A DNA stretch of 64,000 nt. Origin: Piper betle (lineage: Eukaryota > Streptophyta > Magnoliopsida > Piperales > Piperaceae). This document shows, in pieces, positions 12,380 to 25,960 of the stretch (position 1 is the first letter of the stretch; the number at the start of each line of letters is the position of its first letter). The stretch lies in contig JAURVB010014400.1 of NCBI GenBank assembly GCA_033002965.1, forward strand, positions 51,721-115,720, read 5' to 3'. A program made the translations under genes and the position numbers. The notes beneath the pieces were generated by a model. It was not told where the DNA came from. It made no database searches and worked only from the letters and a program-made list of their open reading frames with translations.

Positions 12380-13080
12380 CGTCGGTTCACGGTTCGGATT
12401 TTTCTAGAACTCGGATCGGGTCAACGTGGCCCGTCTCCGGCCACTTTTTTTAATTAAATTTATTTTTATTATTATCAGCCTAATCAGAATAATAATATGT
12501 GATAAATTAAGAATATCCCTTTACCCATATAAATAGAATTTAATGTTTTCTTACACAGTTTTTATTTACGAGATAATTCATAGGCCGTATATATAGGAAT
12601 CCTATATTATTGATATTTTATGGATATCTTTTTCTCACCTATCAGCATTCTCTTATTTTATTATGATTCATAATAAATTATCCCCAAGCAAAAAAGACAT
12701 GATAATAAATATTGTTTAATAAGTGAGTAAAAAACATGTTGGTCGCTGATGTAATTACCTGATAATATATAAAAACTTATCGAAGTAATCAACCGATCCT
12801 AAAGAATTGGATATGGTTTTATTTTTGGATTAAAAATGACGGCTTATATAAAAAATACAAAAGAAATCAAAATGTCAAAATATTCATGGAGTAATGACCA
12901 TGAACTTGAGAAAGGTTCTAAAATTTAGTTAACCATGGGTCTAATATTGTCCATAAGCATAAGATCGACTGCAGCGAAAACTATAAAAGTACACCATTGA
13001 GATGCAAACACCCACAAAAAGTAATTCTAAAGTAATCTACTTATAAACTCATTTATCTTTAAGGTTTTCTAAAAACAAAA
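12380..13080. other. AT-rich spacer
   Basis: Strongly AT-rich DNA upstream of the CHCHD-like promoter. No coding sequence or clear repeat recognised. Confidence 0.4.
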
Positions 13081-13098
13081 AAATTGAAGATCATAAAA

Positions 13099-13262
13099 TG
13101 TAAAACCCATGACTCGAGTTAAAGTTTTACGTTAGCGAACCAGTCAGTTCAATTATCGATTTAAGTTGATTCAATTTCATGATACGTGTGCTGAACCGAG
13201 GTTGACTATGTATTATAAGCACGACAGTCAAGTGTACCCAAACATATAATGATAATGTTAAA
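13099..13262 (+). repeat. 5'-end fragment of the long-LTR family
   Basis: Begins TGTAAAACCC, then follows the first ~160 bp of the long LTR at 25970 (gactcgagtta, aaccagtcagttca, gtgtgctgaaccgag, gtgtacccaaacatataatgataa) and stops abruptly. It is flanked by a near-perfect 20-bp direct repeat (aaattgaagatcataaaatg at 13081-13100 and aaattaaagatcataaaatg at 13264-13283). The first flank overlaps the TG start. Confidence 0.6.
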
Positions 13263-13429
13263 AAAATTAAAGATCATAAAATGGCAACTGACTCAGATCT
13301 CCATCCCATTGATCTCTAGGATTTAAGAGGTGCTTTACATGATCCTATCATGTGTCCTTTTTGTGCCAATTCAGCTTCAAGCGGTAGTTGATCCAACGTC
13401 TCGATGACATAAAAAAATTAGCACGATAA

Positions 13430-16400
13430 GAGAGAAGTAGAAATTGCTGTTTTAAAGATGCAATGAAAATTGAGAACTTCAGAAAAGAAAATATGGAGTT
13501 TGGTTACCTTGAGGAACTCCTGAAGGTTTTGTAGAGTCTCATGTATAAGTTTTCGTTTCAAGGATATATCCTCAGCTTCCTGCAGCAGCTCTTCAAACAA
13601 TTCCTTTCTACTCAAAGCAAGAACACAAAAGTCAGGATGGTTAACTACAACTAGTAGCTACATATGTATTTAGAGCTGATTTGTTGTAAATTGCATCTTC
13701 TTGCATACCTGTATATTTCTTTGATGAAGACATTAGAAGCTTCCTTTGATTGGATTAAACTATAGTAGAGCATTACAGTGTTCTTCCATTCAGACACCAG
13801 AAGAACGAACACTTCATCGATAAAAGAATCAAACTTCTTAAGGAAATAATGTTGAACAGATGCAATGCGGGTAATTCCCAAAACTTGTCAGATTCAAACT
13901 AGAATTACCATCATCATCATTCATCCTCTTCAAACCTCTTTTTTCTTTTTTCTTTTTTCTTTTCTTTGTTATTGTTTCTCATTTCTTAACTTAATACTTC
14001 GTCCATGCTATTGTCAAATCATGGTTGGGATCAAACGAATTTTCTGTCATGCCACTCAACCATGTGTTTAAACATAATGCGAAAAAAAGAGCAGGTGAAA
14101 CGTCAACAATAAAAATTATCAGGAAATGCATGCTAGCTTTAGGTACGTAGTCCTGATTTCTTCTGACAATTATCATAATATGATTGCAATAGCAACCGTT
14201 TAGTAAGAATCTCAATTGCTTCCTCTTTCGTGTGGATTTCTGATGGCCTAAGAACTGCAGGTGGCTGAATCCAGCACAAACGTAATGAAGAAAACTATCA
14301 AATTTTTAACAAACATGTATGCTCAGATCATTTAGCGCTTTTTGTTACCTCCTTCAAATCAAACGTAGAGGACATGGGCTTAGTATGAGGCTTATTTGTT
14401 GAGGGGCCATAAAACATGGTAGAAATTCCCCTGCATATTCCAGAGGAAACTCCTGAATTACCAGCTGATGTAGCCTTCTCGGAATCTGAAACGGGTGCCT
14501 GACTTGCCTAACATTCAGGAAATGAGGCGAAAAAACTACGTGATTCAAAACCAGAACCAAACTTTATTCACAATTCTGGACTTGATAAACTAAAGAGTAA
14601 ACTTATTCAATGCATTAATTTGTGTGAAATTAGTAGGATGAGACTCACAAACCCATTTCACCCAGAGCCTAAAGAACCACTGGAACTAACAATGGTAGGA
14701 TAACAGATCTTCTAATGTTGGTCCCCGAAACGTCGGTTTTATAGAAGTAGTACAACTTAACAAGGGTTACACTATATAATACTTTATTATATGGAAGCCG
14801 TTTTTCAAACTTTCAGTTCTGCAGACGTAAAAGTTAGAAGCTGCACCTTCTTATCAGGCAAAGTTGCAGCTGGTGGGGAGTCCTTTAAACATTTGCTAGT
14901 TTTTCTTCCTTGGCTTATATCCTCTTCCTCTACCATGTCTTTTAGTCCACATACAAAGAACTATACCACCATTTCAATAATTTGACGAATCATGTTTGCA
15001 GCAGCAACTTCATCTGTACGCTTTGCTAGCACAGGAACTCGATTCAGATCATGACCAATACAACTATGACTAATCTGAAATAAAACAAGCAGCACGTATA
15101 ACCACCAAATCACTTAACAATGCCAGAGACTAAATGTACCCAAAAAGGGAATATCAAAACAATCTACACAGTACCTTAACTAATTCATGATATATGAACC
15201 TTGCAGAATGAATGCTTGGATATTACAGACGGGCAATTTGCTCTCTGATAAGAATTTTGAATGAAGCCTGAATGTTTCAGTACAAGTGAAATTAGAACAA
15301 GAACATATATTTTGCTGTTTAACGATTTAGAATTGTTTTCTTTACCTCAGGCGTAATAAATAAAGCACATCTAGGACCAGTAACATTTTGAAATGCAATG
15401 TGATTATCCTCGTCAGATAATTCATCACAGGGATTTGATTCCTGCATAACATCGAGAATGATAAGGTAAAGCGGCAGACAATATTGTAAAAATTTGGTTA
15501 GACTAGTTGGTCTCAAGTAAACGCACGACAATAGAGTCAATTGTAATAACCATTAAAACAAAAAATACATGATAATGTATAGGCCGCGTGCAAACCTCCA
15601 AACATTTGACAAAGATGGCTAGAAAAATGCAGTAAATTCGTGCTCCTCCTGAAAGCAGAGAAGCAGGGCGTTCCTCATTTCCTCCCTCAATCATTGACCA
15701 AAAGGCTGAAAAAGCAGAAGTGAGAGATAGAATATCATCAGCAGGCCACTGTGTTTTTTCGATGAAAATATTGTCAAATTTGGAGAATGAAATTATTAAA
15801 TGACGAAAATAAAACAGAGAGCATATTTATTACCTGCAGAATATTTTGCCAATAAGCTCAACAACAGCACTCCTTCACCTCCCTGTTGCAAGAGGAAAAT
15901 AGTAAAATCATAACCTCATATTACTCGGCTTTTACTTATATGATTATTAAGGTACCCAAGTGATAGACCTACAACTAGCCTCTGGACTTTCACAATAAGA
16001 AGCATATTCTTTTGATACATTAGCCAACTGATTGCGCACTTCAGCTTTTAATCCAGGAAGAACTTTACGTATAATGCTGGACGAGAGTCTGCATGGGTAA
16101 ACAAGTATTATTTTTGTCATTGAAAAAATACTCGAGTATTAATCCATTCACAATTACTACAAAAATGTTAGCTGACCATATATATATGAACAAAAAGATG
16201 AGTGTAAAACAACAAACTTTGTGAGCTCCTGCCTAATCCAAGATGAAGAAGTCTTACCTGATTCAACCTCTTAGCTAACTGCCGAATGTCAAGGATACCA
16301 TAGTACACCTGCAATAAGCACTAGATTTAGTTAGCCTAAATTGATATATAACTAAATGAGCAATCTGAGATTTTGGGGAGAGAGTTTACAGATGTAGTGC

Positions 16401-18250
16401 GGAAAATTTGTCCTCTTTGGCAAGAGCATCCTTTCTTCTTCAATTATGCATACTATCCTGTTTCAAATTTATCACAGCATAGCATTTTATAGATCAGTGT
16501 TCGTTCATGCATGAATAGTCTAATAAAATAAAGCATAATAGAAAAAACTTCCACAAAATCAGAACCTACAATGCAAAGTCATATTAAAGAAAATGGATGC
16601 CGTAAGATCAAATACATAAAGGGTTACTGTAAAGGACAACTTTATACTTGAAATTATATCAAAGAGGTTACCTGCTGACAACGATTCACAACTCTAACAT
16701 ACCCAAGTCGAAGAGGGACTACTTTTCCAAGGAGAAAATTACGGGCATCGGTGCCTTTGTCCAGAATATCTAACTGAGAAAAATAAAGGATAAACAGAAA
16801 GAAAACATAAATTTAGAAGGAAAATTAAATATCCTGTTATAGGAACCTACTTTTGTGATCACGTCGTTGGTTCGAGAACCAGTCAATACATACACAAAAC
16901 CTTAAAGTTTGAGCACTAGAAGAATAATATTCTCAACAAAATTTAGTGACATAGATATCTAAAAGAATTTACCATCTGGGTCGACTAACTTTACCATCTG
17001 AAGCGCATCTGAGTTGGTCAAGTCGGTGTTCGCAGGACTGACAGCTAAAATTCTGCATGTATCCCTTTCAACATAAGATCGTATCATAGATCTTATCTGT
17101 GACTCAATATCACTAGGTTGATCTCCTACAGGAACCTTTGTAATACCAGGAGATTTGTAAGGGTAATTGTAAGAACATTTGGAGAAAACACTTTAAGCCG
17201 TATCTGTTTGTCTGAAACTCCCTTGTTTACTCCTGCTTCTCTGTTTGTTTCGACCTAACAAACACAAATACAAATGCAACTGAAAAAAAAATCATCTGGT
17301 ATACAATGACCATAAAAATAAAACTTACCATCACCTGGCAATATGCACTATAACACAAGAAGAAAACTATTGAAGTTCACATGTACACTAAGTAATTGGA
17401 GCAGCTAAACAGAACCAACCAAATTCACATAAAGTCAACTGAGAACCTAGCTTCTGGCTACCTCATAACAAAAATGAGAATCATCTTCCACCATACTATA
17501 CCGAGCATATGCACTCAATCCAAAAACAATAACCACCAGATGGCAAGAAACAAAGTCCTGATCTAAATATCAATCCATGTGAGGCAAAATAATGCATATA
17601 ACATAAGAAAATTAATACATCCTCTAAGGGTTAACACATTTGAGAGGCTTTTTGTTCAATCATACATAAAACAACCTCCCTTCCCTTTCCCCAACATTTA
17701 TTCTTCTAGCTGATAACATCAGCAGCACAAAGCCCTAATTTCCTGGACAAAAATCTCGAACCAAATTTCAGTGCTTTGGTTTCCCATGACAAAAAAAGAG
17801 GGTACAGAGAGCAACATCATGCTTAGTACAATCAAGAATAGAATTACATTGGCTATTTCAACAATCATAACAAGAAGTTCAAAAGGGTTTTTCTTTTTCT
17901 CAAATTACCCGGATTTCTTTCCGATCGCATTAAAGTCATGAAATTTCTTCCCGGGCAAGTGCAAGAACTCCCCTACTCCGCTCCCCAATCCCAATCTCCA
18001 TGATCACCACCCTGCTGTTGACTACTACCACTATTGCTGCTAGTATCGAACAGCTGCAGCACCAGCGGGCGATGAGTGCAGATATCCGACCCCCGGGGCA
18101 AGAAGTCCCTCTCCACCACGCCTCCAACACATTGGACTTGCCGCTGCTCTGGCTCCCCACCACCGCCACCTGCGGCAGCTTCACCGGCGAGCTGCCCCCA
18201 AGGTGTCCTGTAGCTTTTTCCCCGCCGGTATCACCGCTTACCTAAGGTGC
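13430..18250 (-). pseudogene. Decayed DRP3-type dynamin-related GTPase gene with introns
   Basis: Dynamin-related proteins of the DRP3 class divide mitochondria and peroxisomes. Reading the minus strand, homologous segments run in order. The G1 P-loop region LPQVAVVGSQSSGKS is at about 18140-18190. RDFLPRGSDICTHRPLVLQL (G2 region) is in another frame. Then come [51 protein letters not shown] at about 16770, the middle domain (SLLSGGARIYCIF, NVTGPRCALFITPE), and the GTPase effector part (SNVFIKEIYR, then KELFEELLQEAEDISLKRK at 13510-13600). Exon-like blocks are separated by sequences with GT-AG ends, so this is not a retrocopy. Lesions: at least four 1-base shifts in exon 1 (17909-18245), a shift plus Asp-to-Asn in the DLPG (G3) motif near 17155, a stop near 16420, and degenerate TKLD context. 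No full-length frame is possible. Confidence 0.88.
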
Positions 18251-20770
18251 ACCATCTAGAGGAAGACCAAAAACCTGTCTTTGTGAGCTAAGCTAACAAG
18301 TAAGCAGCAACAACAACAACAACATAGACATGGTAAGCATCAAGTTACAATGCAACACTGCGAAGTTATGCTTTATTGCTCTTTCTTGGTGGCTATGGAT
18401 TCCTGTTGCAACCTTGGCGTAGCTTTTGGTGGGGAAAGGTAGTCTTCGTAGTGGTTGATAACGGTGACTATTGCTCTTCCTTCCCAAGACTGAGCCTTCT
18501 CCAGACCAGACTATGCATGGGATTAAAGACCGTGCATGGGAAATGCGGAAAGGAACCAATTTTGTTATTGATATAACACGTGGGGAAGATTTGTCGTCTC
18601 GGTAATTATTGTTATAACAAAGTATGATATTTTGGTTTTTTATTCTATTTTCATTTTTTTTATTCTTTGAATCTCTTATTTTTTATAGAAATATGATGTC
18701 TTATTCTCTTTTCATAATTAAGAATAAATAAGACGAATTTAAATGTGGTCAAATCAAATTTGAGTATAGGTTTGTTTAGTTTGATAGATTATGAAAGAAA
18801 ATAAAAATAAAAATACTTAAGAAAAGAAAGATATTATTATTTTTATTAATTTTCTTGCATATATAGTTAGAAAGATACGAAAATTTGTGAAACACGTTCT
18901 CATTTTATATCATTTCCACGATAGAAAACTAATTTTCTTTTTCCATATTATCTTGCAAACCAAACCATCAATAATATAAGAAATGTATACTTTTTTTTCT
19001 TTTCTCTGAAATCTAGACGTATTTTAGTAATCAAGAAATGAAAAAGTTTCCAAGAGATGAGATGACCCGAAAAGAAATGAAATGAAAATTTTAAAATTTT
19101 CCTAAACCTGTTTGGACCGGAAAAAATGAAATAATTGTAAATGATTTTTTCAAGCATATATTTGGTTAGAATAAGAAAAAGTAAGAAAATATTTTTAATG
19201 AACTGAATTCAAACTTTTTTTCATTATGTCAAATGTGACAAAAAATTCACATTTCTATTAATAATAGCCAAAGTAAAAAATTATTTCTCATCGATGTGAG
19301 GAACAAAATGAGAAAAACAATCCTCCTCTCAATCCTAAATCCCATCCCAATAGTAGTTACAAAAGGCCATAATAGACAAGCATACTTAATTTGGATGCCA
19401 TATTTTCCATGCGCAAGCCCAACATTGATTGAACAAGCTATTAGCATCAATGTTAAGTTTCAACTATACAAAAACTATGTAATAGTTTATATTTAGCTAA
19501 GGTTTTTCAAGGTGATGATGTGTAGATAGTTAGATTTTAGTGGTTGTAAATCATTTAGTTTTGTTCCATAGACAGAATCACGTGAGATCTTTCAACTTAA
19601 TCGCATATTTAATATTTATTAGAGGTAAAATCTAGTTTATTAGTGAAAATTAGATTATAAATTTTTTAATTTCGATTAATCACTTTTACAAAAATTACTT
19701 AGATCCATTATATTACACTTTATGCCGTGTGATTACAAATCATGTCAACAGTGTGGTTTCCACGTGTTTGTAAATGTTTGTCTATGTAACTTAAATGTGA
19801 TCCAAGTGGCTTGGTTGTGTTTATAAGAAATTTGGGCTTGTAGGTTATGTCTTATCACTTTTAGCTTTGAGAAAAAATAAACTGGATAAAATTCCACAGT
19901 AGAAGAAAAAGCTAATAAAACTATAACAACACGGCAGACAGAATGTAGACAATTCAACAAAAGAGATTACACGAGGCTCCACGTGCTCCAACAATCAGAA
20001 GCTTTTAAGTATCCTATTCCCACAACACCGAAAAACTGATCGAACATATTCACACATGAAATCTTGATCAATCAATTCTGCAATAGTCAGTACTGTGTTT
20101 GAGCTGAATAAATAGCAGCACAGAATAGGCCTCAAGCCTCAACTCTGTCTTGGACCCTCGGCCTCTTCTACGCTCAATGTTTTTCATACTATCTTCAATT
20201 TTTTTATTCTAATCACCGATCCACCATTTAAAAACAGGACTAAGCTGAATCGTTCTTTCTGAAAATTAGATTGCTTTGTTTACCAGACATGCATGAATCG
20301 GGATCCTGATGTATATAGATACAAATGGTCCAGTGGGAGCAAGAATTTACAGGAACATTTGGAACCTCCCTTTGTTTTTTTTGCATAGCTATTTTCTTGC
20401 TCCACATTCTCTTTGTTTTCGTTAGCAAATTGTTCTTTAAACAACCTCGTTATATCCACCCTATCCCATCCAATCAAATCTTTTGAACTCTGATTTACTG
20501 CAATGAGATTGAGCTATACAGCATGTATCTTTGGCTAAAACCTTATGGCCAGTATCAACACTAGAATAATCAAGAGATAGACACACACATCACTGGGCTC
20601 CTTCACATGTTTCTCAATGTCTGCTGTGCCCAAAAGCTGAAACCAACATCAGACATACCCATGAATCAGCTCCATTGCACATTTTCGAGCCAAACTTCCG
20701 ATCGAGAAACGAAACACCACATAGTAAGAGATTAAAGTACAAAAACAGAGGATTGGGAGCTTGATAGGAA
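18251..20770. other. Intergenic AT-rich region with an LTR-end relic
   Basis: No supported gene. 19628-19734 resembles 60106-60208 (ggtaaaatct, tttattagt, ggttaatcactttta, cattatattacactttat-gcc), which ends in a typical LTR 3' end, so both are probably remnants of one LTR family. 20771-20861 on the minus strand has a short open stretch (VMIDCPVVIPPLTSGNSNS) preceded across the Copia insertion by an acceptor-like cttaacag. It could be an exon of an unidentified gene. Confidence 0.35.
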
Positions 20771-20866
20771 CCTCAATTTATGGCAATGAGTTGACGACGG
20801 AGTTGGAATTCCCGGAAGTAAGCGGAGGGATGACAACCGGGCAGTCGATCATCACAGAGGATGCCG

Positions 20867-21343
20867 TGTTATTACTTTATAACTTACTTAATAACAAATT
20901 TTAAGTTTAACTAAATTATAAAGATGATAAAATGATCAATATAAAACTTTAATTTTCATCAGATTAAATCATTAAGTAAATAGAATATAAAAGCGGAAAC
21001 GTGCATGAATCCATTAAAGAAAATTGATTCTTCTCTTACCAACTATGATCTTCCAAATTTAATATTAGTTTTCAAAACTAAAGTTTCTAAACAATGAGAT
21101 ACCAAAAGGAAAACTATATATAAATTCAAAGACCATAACCTCATTATTTATAACCTTAATTTTATAATTTTAATTTGGTCTATCATAAAAGAGAAATTAC
21201 AAAAATGATATCTACACGTTGAATTCTACGCCTTCATTTATAACTCATAACTACTTAACTGTAATAGATCAATTGAATTTAAACCAACCTTAAATAAAAT
21301 ACAATTCCACATTCATTTATATATTTATATCCGACATTTAATA
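20867..21343 (-). repeat. 3' LTR of the Copia element
   Basis: About 477 bp, starting TGTTATTACTTTATAACTTA. Its right end, ccgacatttaata, corresponds to ccaacatccaaca in the other LTR, with the CA end mutated to TA. Confidence 0.9.
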
Positions 21344-21358
21344 ATCTCCTACTTGGGC
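21344..21358 (-). other. Polypurine tract of the Copia element
   Basis: The minus strand reads CCCAAGTAGGAGAT immediately before the 3' LTR, close to the usual plant copia tract AAGTGGGAGAT. This fixes the LTR boundary and orientation. Confidence 0.75.
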
Positions 21359-22072
21359 TATATACACAAAGATAATTGCATATAACTTTATGAGCTCCAA
21401 AATAACATATCTTATTATTCTAAAATAACAATTTCGCCCATTAACTAATGCCAATATAAGATCAAGGCGATTTTCATTACATTTATCATAACTAAACCTA
21501 TCCATGGTTACATACATCAACATAATTAAATGATATAGATCAAGTATGGATATGTAGCATGAAAATTACATGTAATTTAATCTAAACATGCTTATTTTCA
21601 ACTAGTCTAATTTTATGAAATCACCAAAACAGAGTGAAAGAGTGAAACATAAATCAAATAACGTAACAAAACAAACTCCCACTAAAGTAGCATATTATCA
21701 AATGATACAACACTTTTATGAGCAACATGCTCATGAAAGACCTTGAGCGGTAAACTTTTGATAAGCGGATCCACAACCATGAAGTTTGTCCTAATATGCT
21801 CTATAGAAACTTGACCACTCTGAACTCTTTCTTTCACAATAAAGAATTTGATCTCTATATGTTTTGATTTACATGAGCTCCTGCTGTTATTTGAATATGA
21901 TACAGCAGACTGATTGTCACAAAGTAACTTAAGTGGTCTTTCAATATTATCAACAATGCGTAGCCCTGTGACTAAAACTTCGCAACCATATTCTCCTAAT
22001 TAGATGCCTCGTAACAAGTTATGAATTTAGCTGCCATGGTGGAAGAAGCTATGAGTGTCTGCTTAGCACTCT

Positions 22073-23302
22073 TCAAGAAATAGCCCCTCCATCAAGCAGG
22101 TAGACATAGCCAAAAGTGGATCGACGACTATCTTGACATCCAGCAAAATCAGAATCAGAATACCCAACGATCTTAAGTTGATCTGACTTCCGATATGTAA
22201 GCATGTAATGTTTTGTTCTTTGAAGATACCTCGTGACTCTTTTTGGTACTTTCCAATGATCAAATCCCAAATTACTTAAATATCTGCCCAGCATTCTAAC
22301 AATATATGCAATATCTGGACATGTACATACTTGAGCATACATAAGACTTCCGACTGCTTAAGCATAAAGAATCTTTTGAATTTTCTTTCCTTCTATGTCA
22401 TTTTTAGGGTATTGATTTAAACTGAATTTGTCTCTTTTAGAAATAGGGGTATCTCTCTGGTTTACAACCTTGCATGCCAAATCTCTTAAGCACTTTTTCT
22501 ATATACATCTTTTGATAATGAGTATAAATCATGAGTGATCGTGATGTATTTGAATTGCTAATACAAAGAAGCATTTCCAAGATCTTTCATTTTAAATTTC
22601 TTTGATAAAAATCTCCTTGTGTCGTTCAAGAAATTTATACCATTATTAGCAAGCAAAAATCTCATCAATATATAAAACCAGAAAAAATATACTTGCTCCC
22701 ACTAAACTTATGGTATATACAATCATCAATCACATTCATCTCAAAATTGAACGAAAGTAACTTGATGAAATTTGTGATATCATTGACGAGAACCTGCTTA
22801 AGTTCATAGATGGATTTCTTTAATTTGCAAACCATATTCTTTGAATCTCCCGATACAAAATTTTTTGATTGCACCATATAACTTGTTTCATCAATGTCAC
22901 CATTTAGAAACACAGTCTTCACATCCCTCTGATGTAACTCAAGATCAAAATGTGCCACTAATGCCATAATTATTTTGAATGAGTCCTTCGATTAAAATGG
23001 AGAGAAAGTATTATTATAATCGATGCCTTCTTTTGAGTAAAACCCTTCACAACAAGACGGACCTTATATCTTTTTACATGACCTTTCGAATCCTTCCTGG
23101 TTTTAAATATCTATTTACAACCTATAGGTTTCGCACCTTCAAGCAATGAAACAAGATGCCAAGCGTCATTATCTTTCATGAACTTTATCTCTTCATTCAT
23201 GACATCAATCCACTTTTGAAAATTATAATTCTCCATGGCTTGATGAAAGTTGATATAATCATCTGAAATTATATTTTTCATTTCTCTTGTAGATCTTCTC
23301 AA
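22073..23302 (-). pseudogene. Copia reverse transcriptase and RNase H remnant
   Basis: 23302-23111 gives the pre-RT block (FHQAMENYNFQKWIDVMNEE, then MKDNDAWHLVSLLEGAKPIG). 22967-22665 gives an RT segment with HQRDVKTVFLNGDIDE, in which the copia motif DVKTAFLNG is almost intact, followed by KLKKSIYELKQ. 22342-22073 gives RNase H with the terminal block YSDSDFAGCQDSRRSTFGYV. Frames are separated by stops and shifts, and the YVDD catalytic block is not readable in one frame. Family assignment is secure; activity is not possible. Confidence 0.88.
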
Positions 23303-23490
23303 TGGTATTTGCTCTTGAGGTTTTTGATTTTCCTCTTCAGGTATTACTTGATGATTGTGATTAGGGAGAATTTTGACATTGTCTTGTAATTCTGGTATTG
23401 TTTCTTGAACAACATCAGGAATATGATCCTAATTATTATCAAGAACAATCATAGGAAGAGAAACAGAATCTTCTTCAAAGACAAAGTCTT

Positions 23491-24193
23491 TTACGTCATT
23501 TCCCCTCCAAACTCAACATCTTCAAAGAACTTGGTATTTCCCGTCTTAAAGAATGACCTTATTGTACGATCATAAAACTTATACCCTCTAAACCGTTCAG
23601 AATACCCAATAAAATAGCTACTAACTATTATTAGTTCTAAGACGCTTGAAGATTTATTGACACCTAATTTTCTTATATTTGTTTGTTTTCCCTTAATGCA
23701 CTCAGCACATACTTGAAGATCTGATAAATTAAGAGAAATAAGAATTACATCTAACATAAGTCGTTCAATTCTTTGTTTAGAAATGTATCCTAAACACTCA
23801 TGCCAGAGTAGAGCAGAATTCTCATTGGTTAATTTTCTTTTTGTACCACTTAAACTCACATGCAAGTTTCATTGAAAGATGCAATAGTATGAAGTAAATA
23901 TAGATTATCATAAAAAGACAAAGGATCCTGTACCCACAATATTTGAATTTAGAAAAACTAAACTAATTATTTCTAAATGAACAAGAGTAACTAGGTTTGT
24001 CCAATATAGATATAGAAACTAAATTCTGTCTAAAAGATGGTACTACATATGTCTCTTTCAAATCCAAATAATATTTTATCTTCAATAACAATCTAAACAT
24101 CCTTATTGTTTCAATTATAACTAACTTGTCATCACCTACATAGATGAATCTTTCAGCATCATTTGGCTTTCGGCAATTTAGGCAACCTGGCAT
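23491..24193 (-). pseudogene. Copia protease-flank and integrase remnant lacking the catalytic core
   Basis: 24193-23963 carries the post-protease block (ETYVVPSFRQNLVSISIL). 23865-23491 starts with the integrase zinc-binding region (LLWHECLGYISKQRIERLM, then VCAECIKGKQ) but passes almost directly to GYKFYDRTIRSFFKTGNTKF, which normally lies after the DDE core. The core of well over 100 residues is therefore deleted. Confidence 0.85.
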
Positions 24194-24483
24194 TGATACA
24201 CTTATGTGAATAGTAGCACCCGAATCTAGCCACTCAAGTATGTATTGTTATTGAAGCTAAATTAACTTCAGAACAAATAAAATTAAGAAATGAACCTGTC
24301 TTTATACACCAAGTGTGATACTTAGTATATTCCTTCTTCATATGTCTAGGTTTACCACAAAAGAAACAACAAGAAGCCTGATTGTCTTTCTTTTTCTATT
24401 GCTTGTGAGAATCATTATCAACCTTCTTATCCCTTTTTCTCTTCTTATTTTTGTCCTCATAGGTACTAGCCAAGTGAGTACTT

Positions 24484-25122
24484 TTAGCCTATTCTTGCTT
24501 CAACATTTTTTTCTTCTTGGACACCATAAGAAATGAGTTCATTAAGAGTCCATTTGTCTTTTTTGTAGTTATAACTAACCTTGAATTGACTGAATTGTGC
24601 CGAAAGAGAAATTAAAACTAAATGCACGAACAAATCTTCAGATAGCTCTAACTTTAGTGCTTTTAGTTTTGAAGCAATATTTGACATTTCTAAGATGTAC
24701 TCTCTAAAGCTTGTTTTGTGTTTAAACTTCATTGAAATCAAGTTTGACAAAAGCACACTTCTTTTAGCCTTATCATTTTTTACAAAACATTTTTCAATTT
24801 CTTTAAGAAACTCAGTGGCTGTAGTAACTTTCAGACACTTTTCCCTAAAGGTCTTTGGAATCCCAAGCTTTATGATCATAAAACTCATGCGATTTGAACG
24901 TTTCCACTTCTCAATGTCCCATTTTTCCTTAATGGAACTTTTATCCATAAGAGAAGCAGGTTGTTCAGTCCTTAACGCAAAGTCAAGATCCATGCAGCCG
25001 AGAATGATCATCATGCTCTCTTTCCAATCCTTAAAATTATCTTTAAGCATTGGAACTGAATTGATGTTGGCAGAAATCATATAAGCAGATTGATTCATTG
25101 AATCCATAGAACAAAACAACAT
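24484..25122 (-). pseudogene. Copia gag remnant
   Basis: A 212-residue open stretch typical of copia gag (UBN2/gag-polypeptide type): NFKDWKESMMIILGCMDLDF, EKWDIEKWKRSNRMSFMIIK, and a C-terminal LNELISYGVQEE. The CCHC zinc knuckle that should follow lies in other frames near 24300-24400. It is the best preserved part of the element. Confidence 0.85.
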
Positions 25123-25181
25123 GTATATAATAAGATTAATAATTCAAACAATGGTTAATCCCATCAATAAATACCTAACAC

Positions 25182-25540
25182 AACATTAGTATTTAGTCTT
25201 TGGACAGAAATATTAATTTGTAAATGGTATTCTCAACGCAATAATTAAATATGGACAATAAATCCTGTCAAATACTAAACCTTCTTTTGGGCAGATTTAT
25301 TATTCACATGGAAGCTTGATAATTATCCCATATTTGTTATTACAAGTGCATCTAAATGGAGTAATCAAATATAGACAATAAATCTTGTCAAATAATAAAC
25401 CTTTTCTTTAGGCCGATTTATTATCCACATGGAATCTTAATAATTATCCCATATTTATTACCACAAATGAATATATAATTCTGTCAAATATTAACCTTTC
25501 TTTGGGCTGATTAATATTCACATGAATTAAATACCCACAA
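25182..25540. repeat. Tandem repeats in the Copia leader
   Basis: About three and a half diverged copies of a unit of about 100-118 bp: caataaatcctgtcaaatac, then aaaccttcttttgggcagat and ttcacatggaagcttgataa at 25250. It recurs at 25370 and in shortened form at 25470. It lies between the primer binding site and gag, where copia elements carry their untranslated leader. Confidence 0.75.
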
Positions 25541-25960
25541 CTGTCTTAATATTAAAAAATAAATTAATTTCTACAAAATAGGCTACTTTGGTAGTATATT
25601 ATAGTCCTTAATAAATTCTAAAATATTAATCATAACTGAACTATAATTTAAATTTAATAATCCCAAATATCATAAACTGAAAAGGTTATAAAAATATCTT
25701 TATTTGGAAATTTCTGAAATTATAACCTTTATGTAACTTTATTTTCCCCACTTAATATTATACCAAAAGAGGACCTTAATTTGAGAATCCCAGACTTGTA
25801 TTTTTATTACTGAATTTTGGGAAACTCCCATTGGGTTGAAGACTATATCAATTTATTCCCTCTTACAAACTAATATTATTTTAGAATCCTAAATCATTAG
25901 ATCTGGATGTGATATGGAATTGGACAACCTAATTAATCTTCAATGATCTAATATGAAGTT

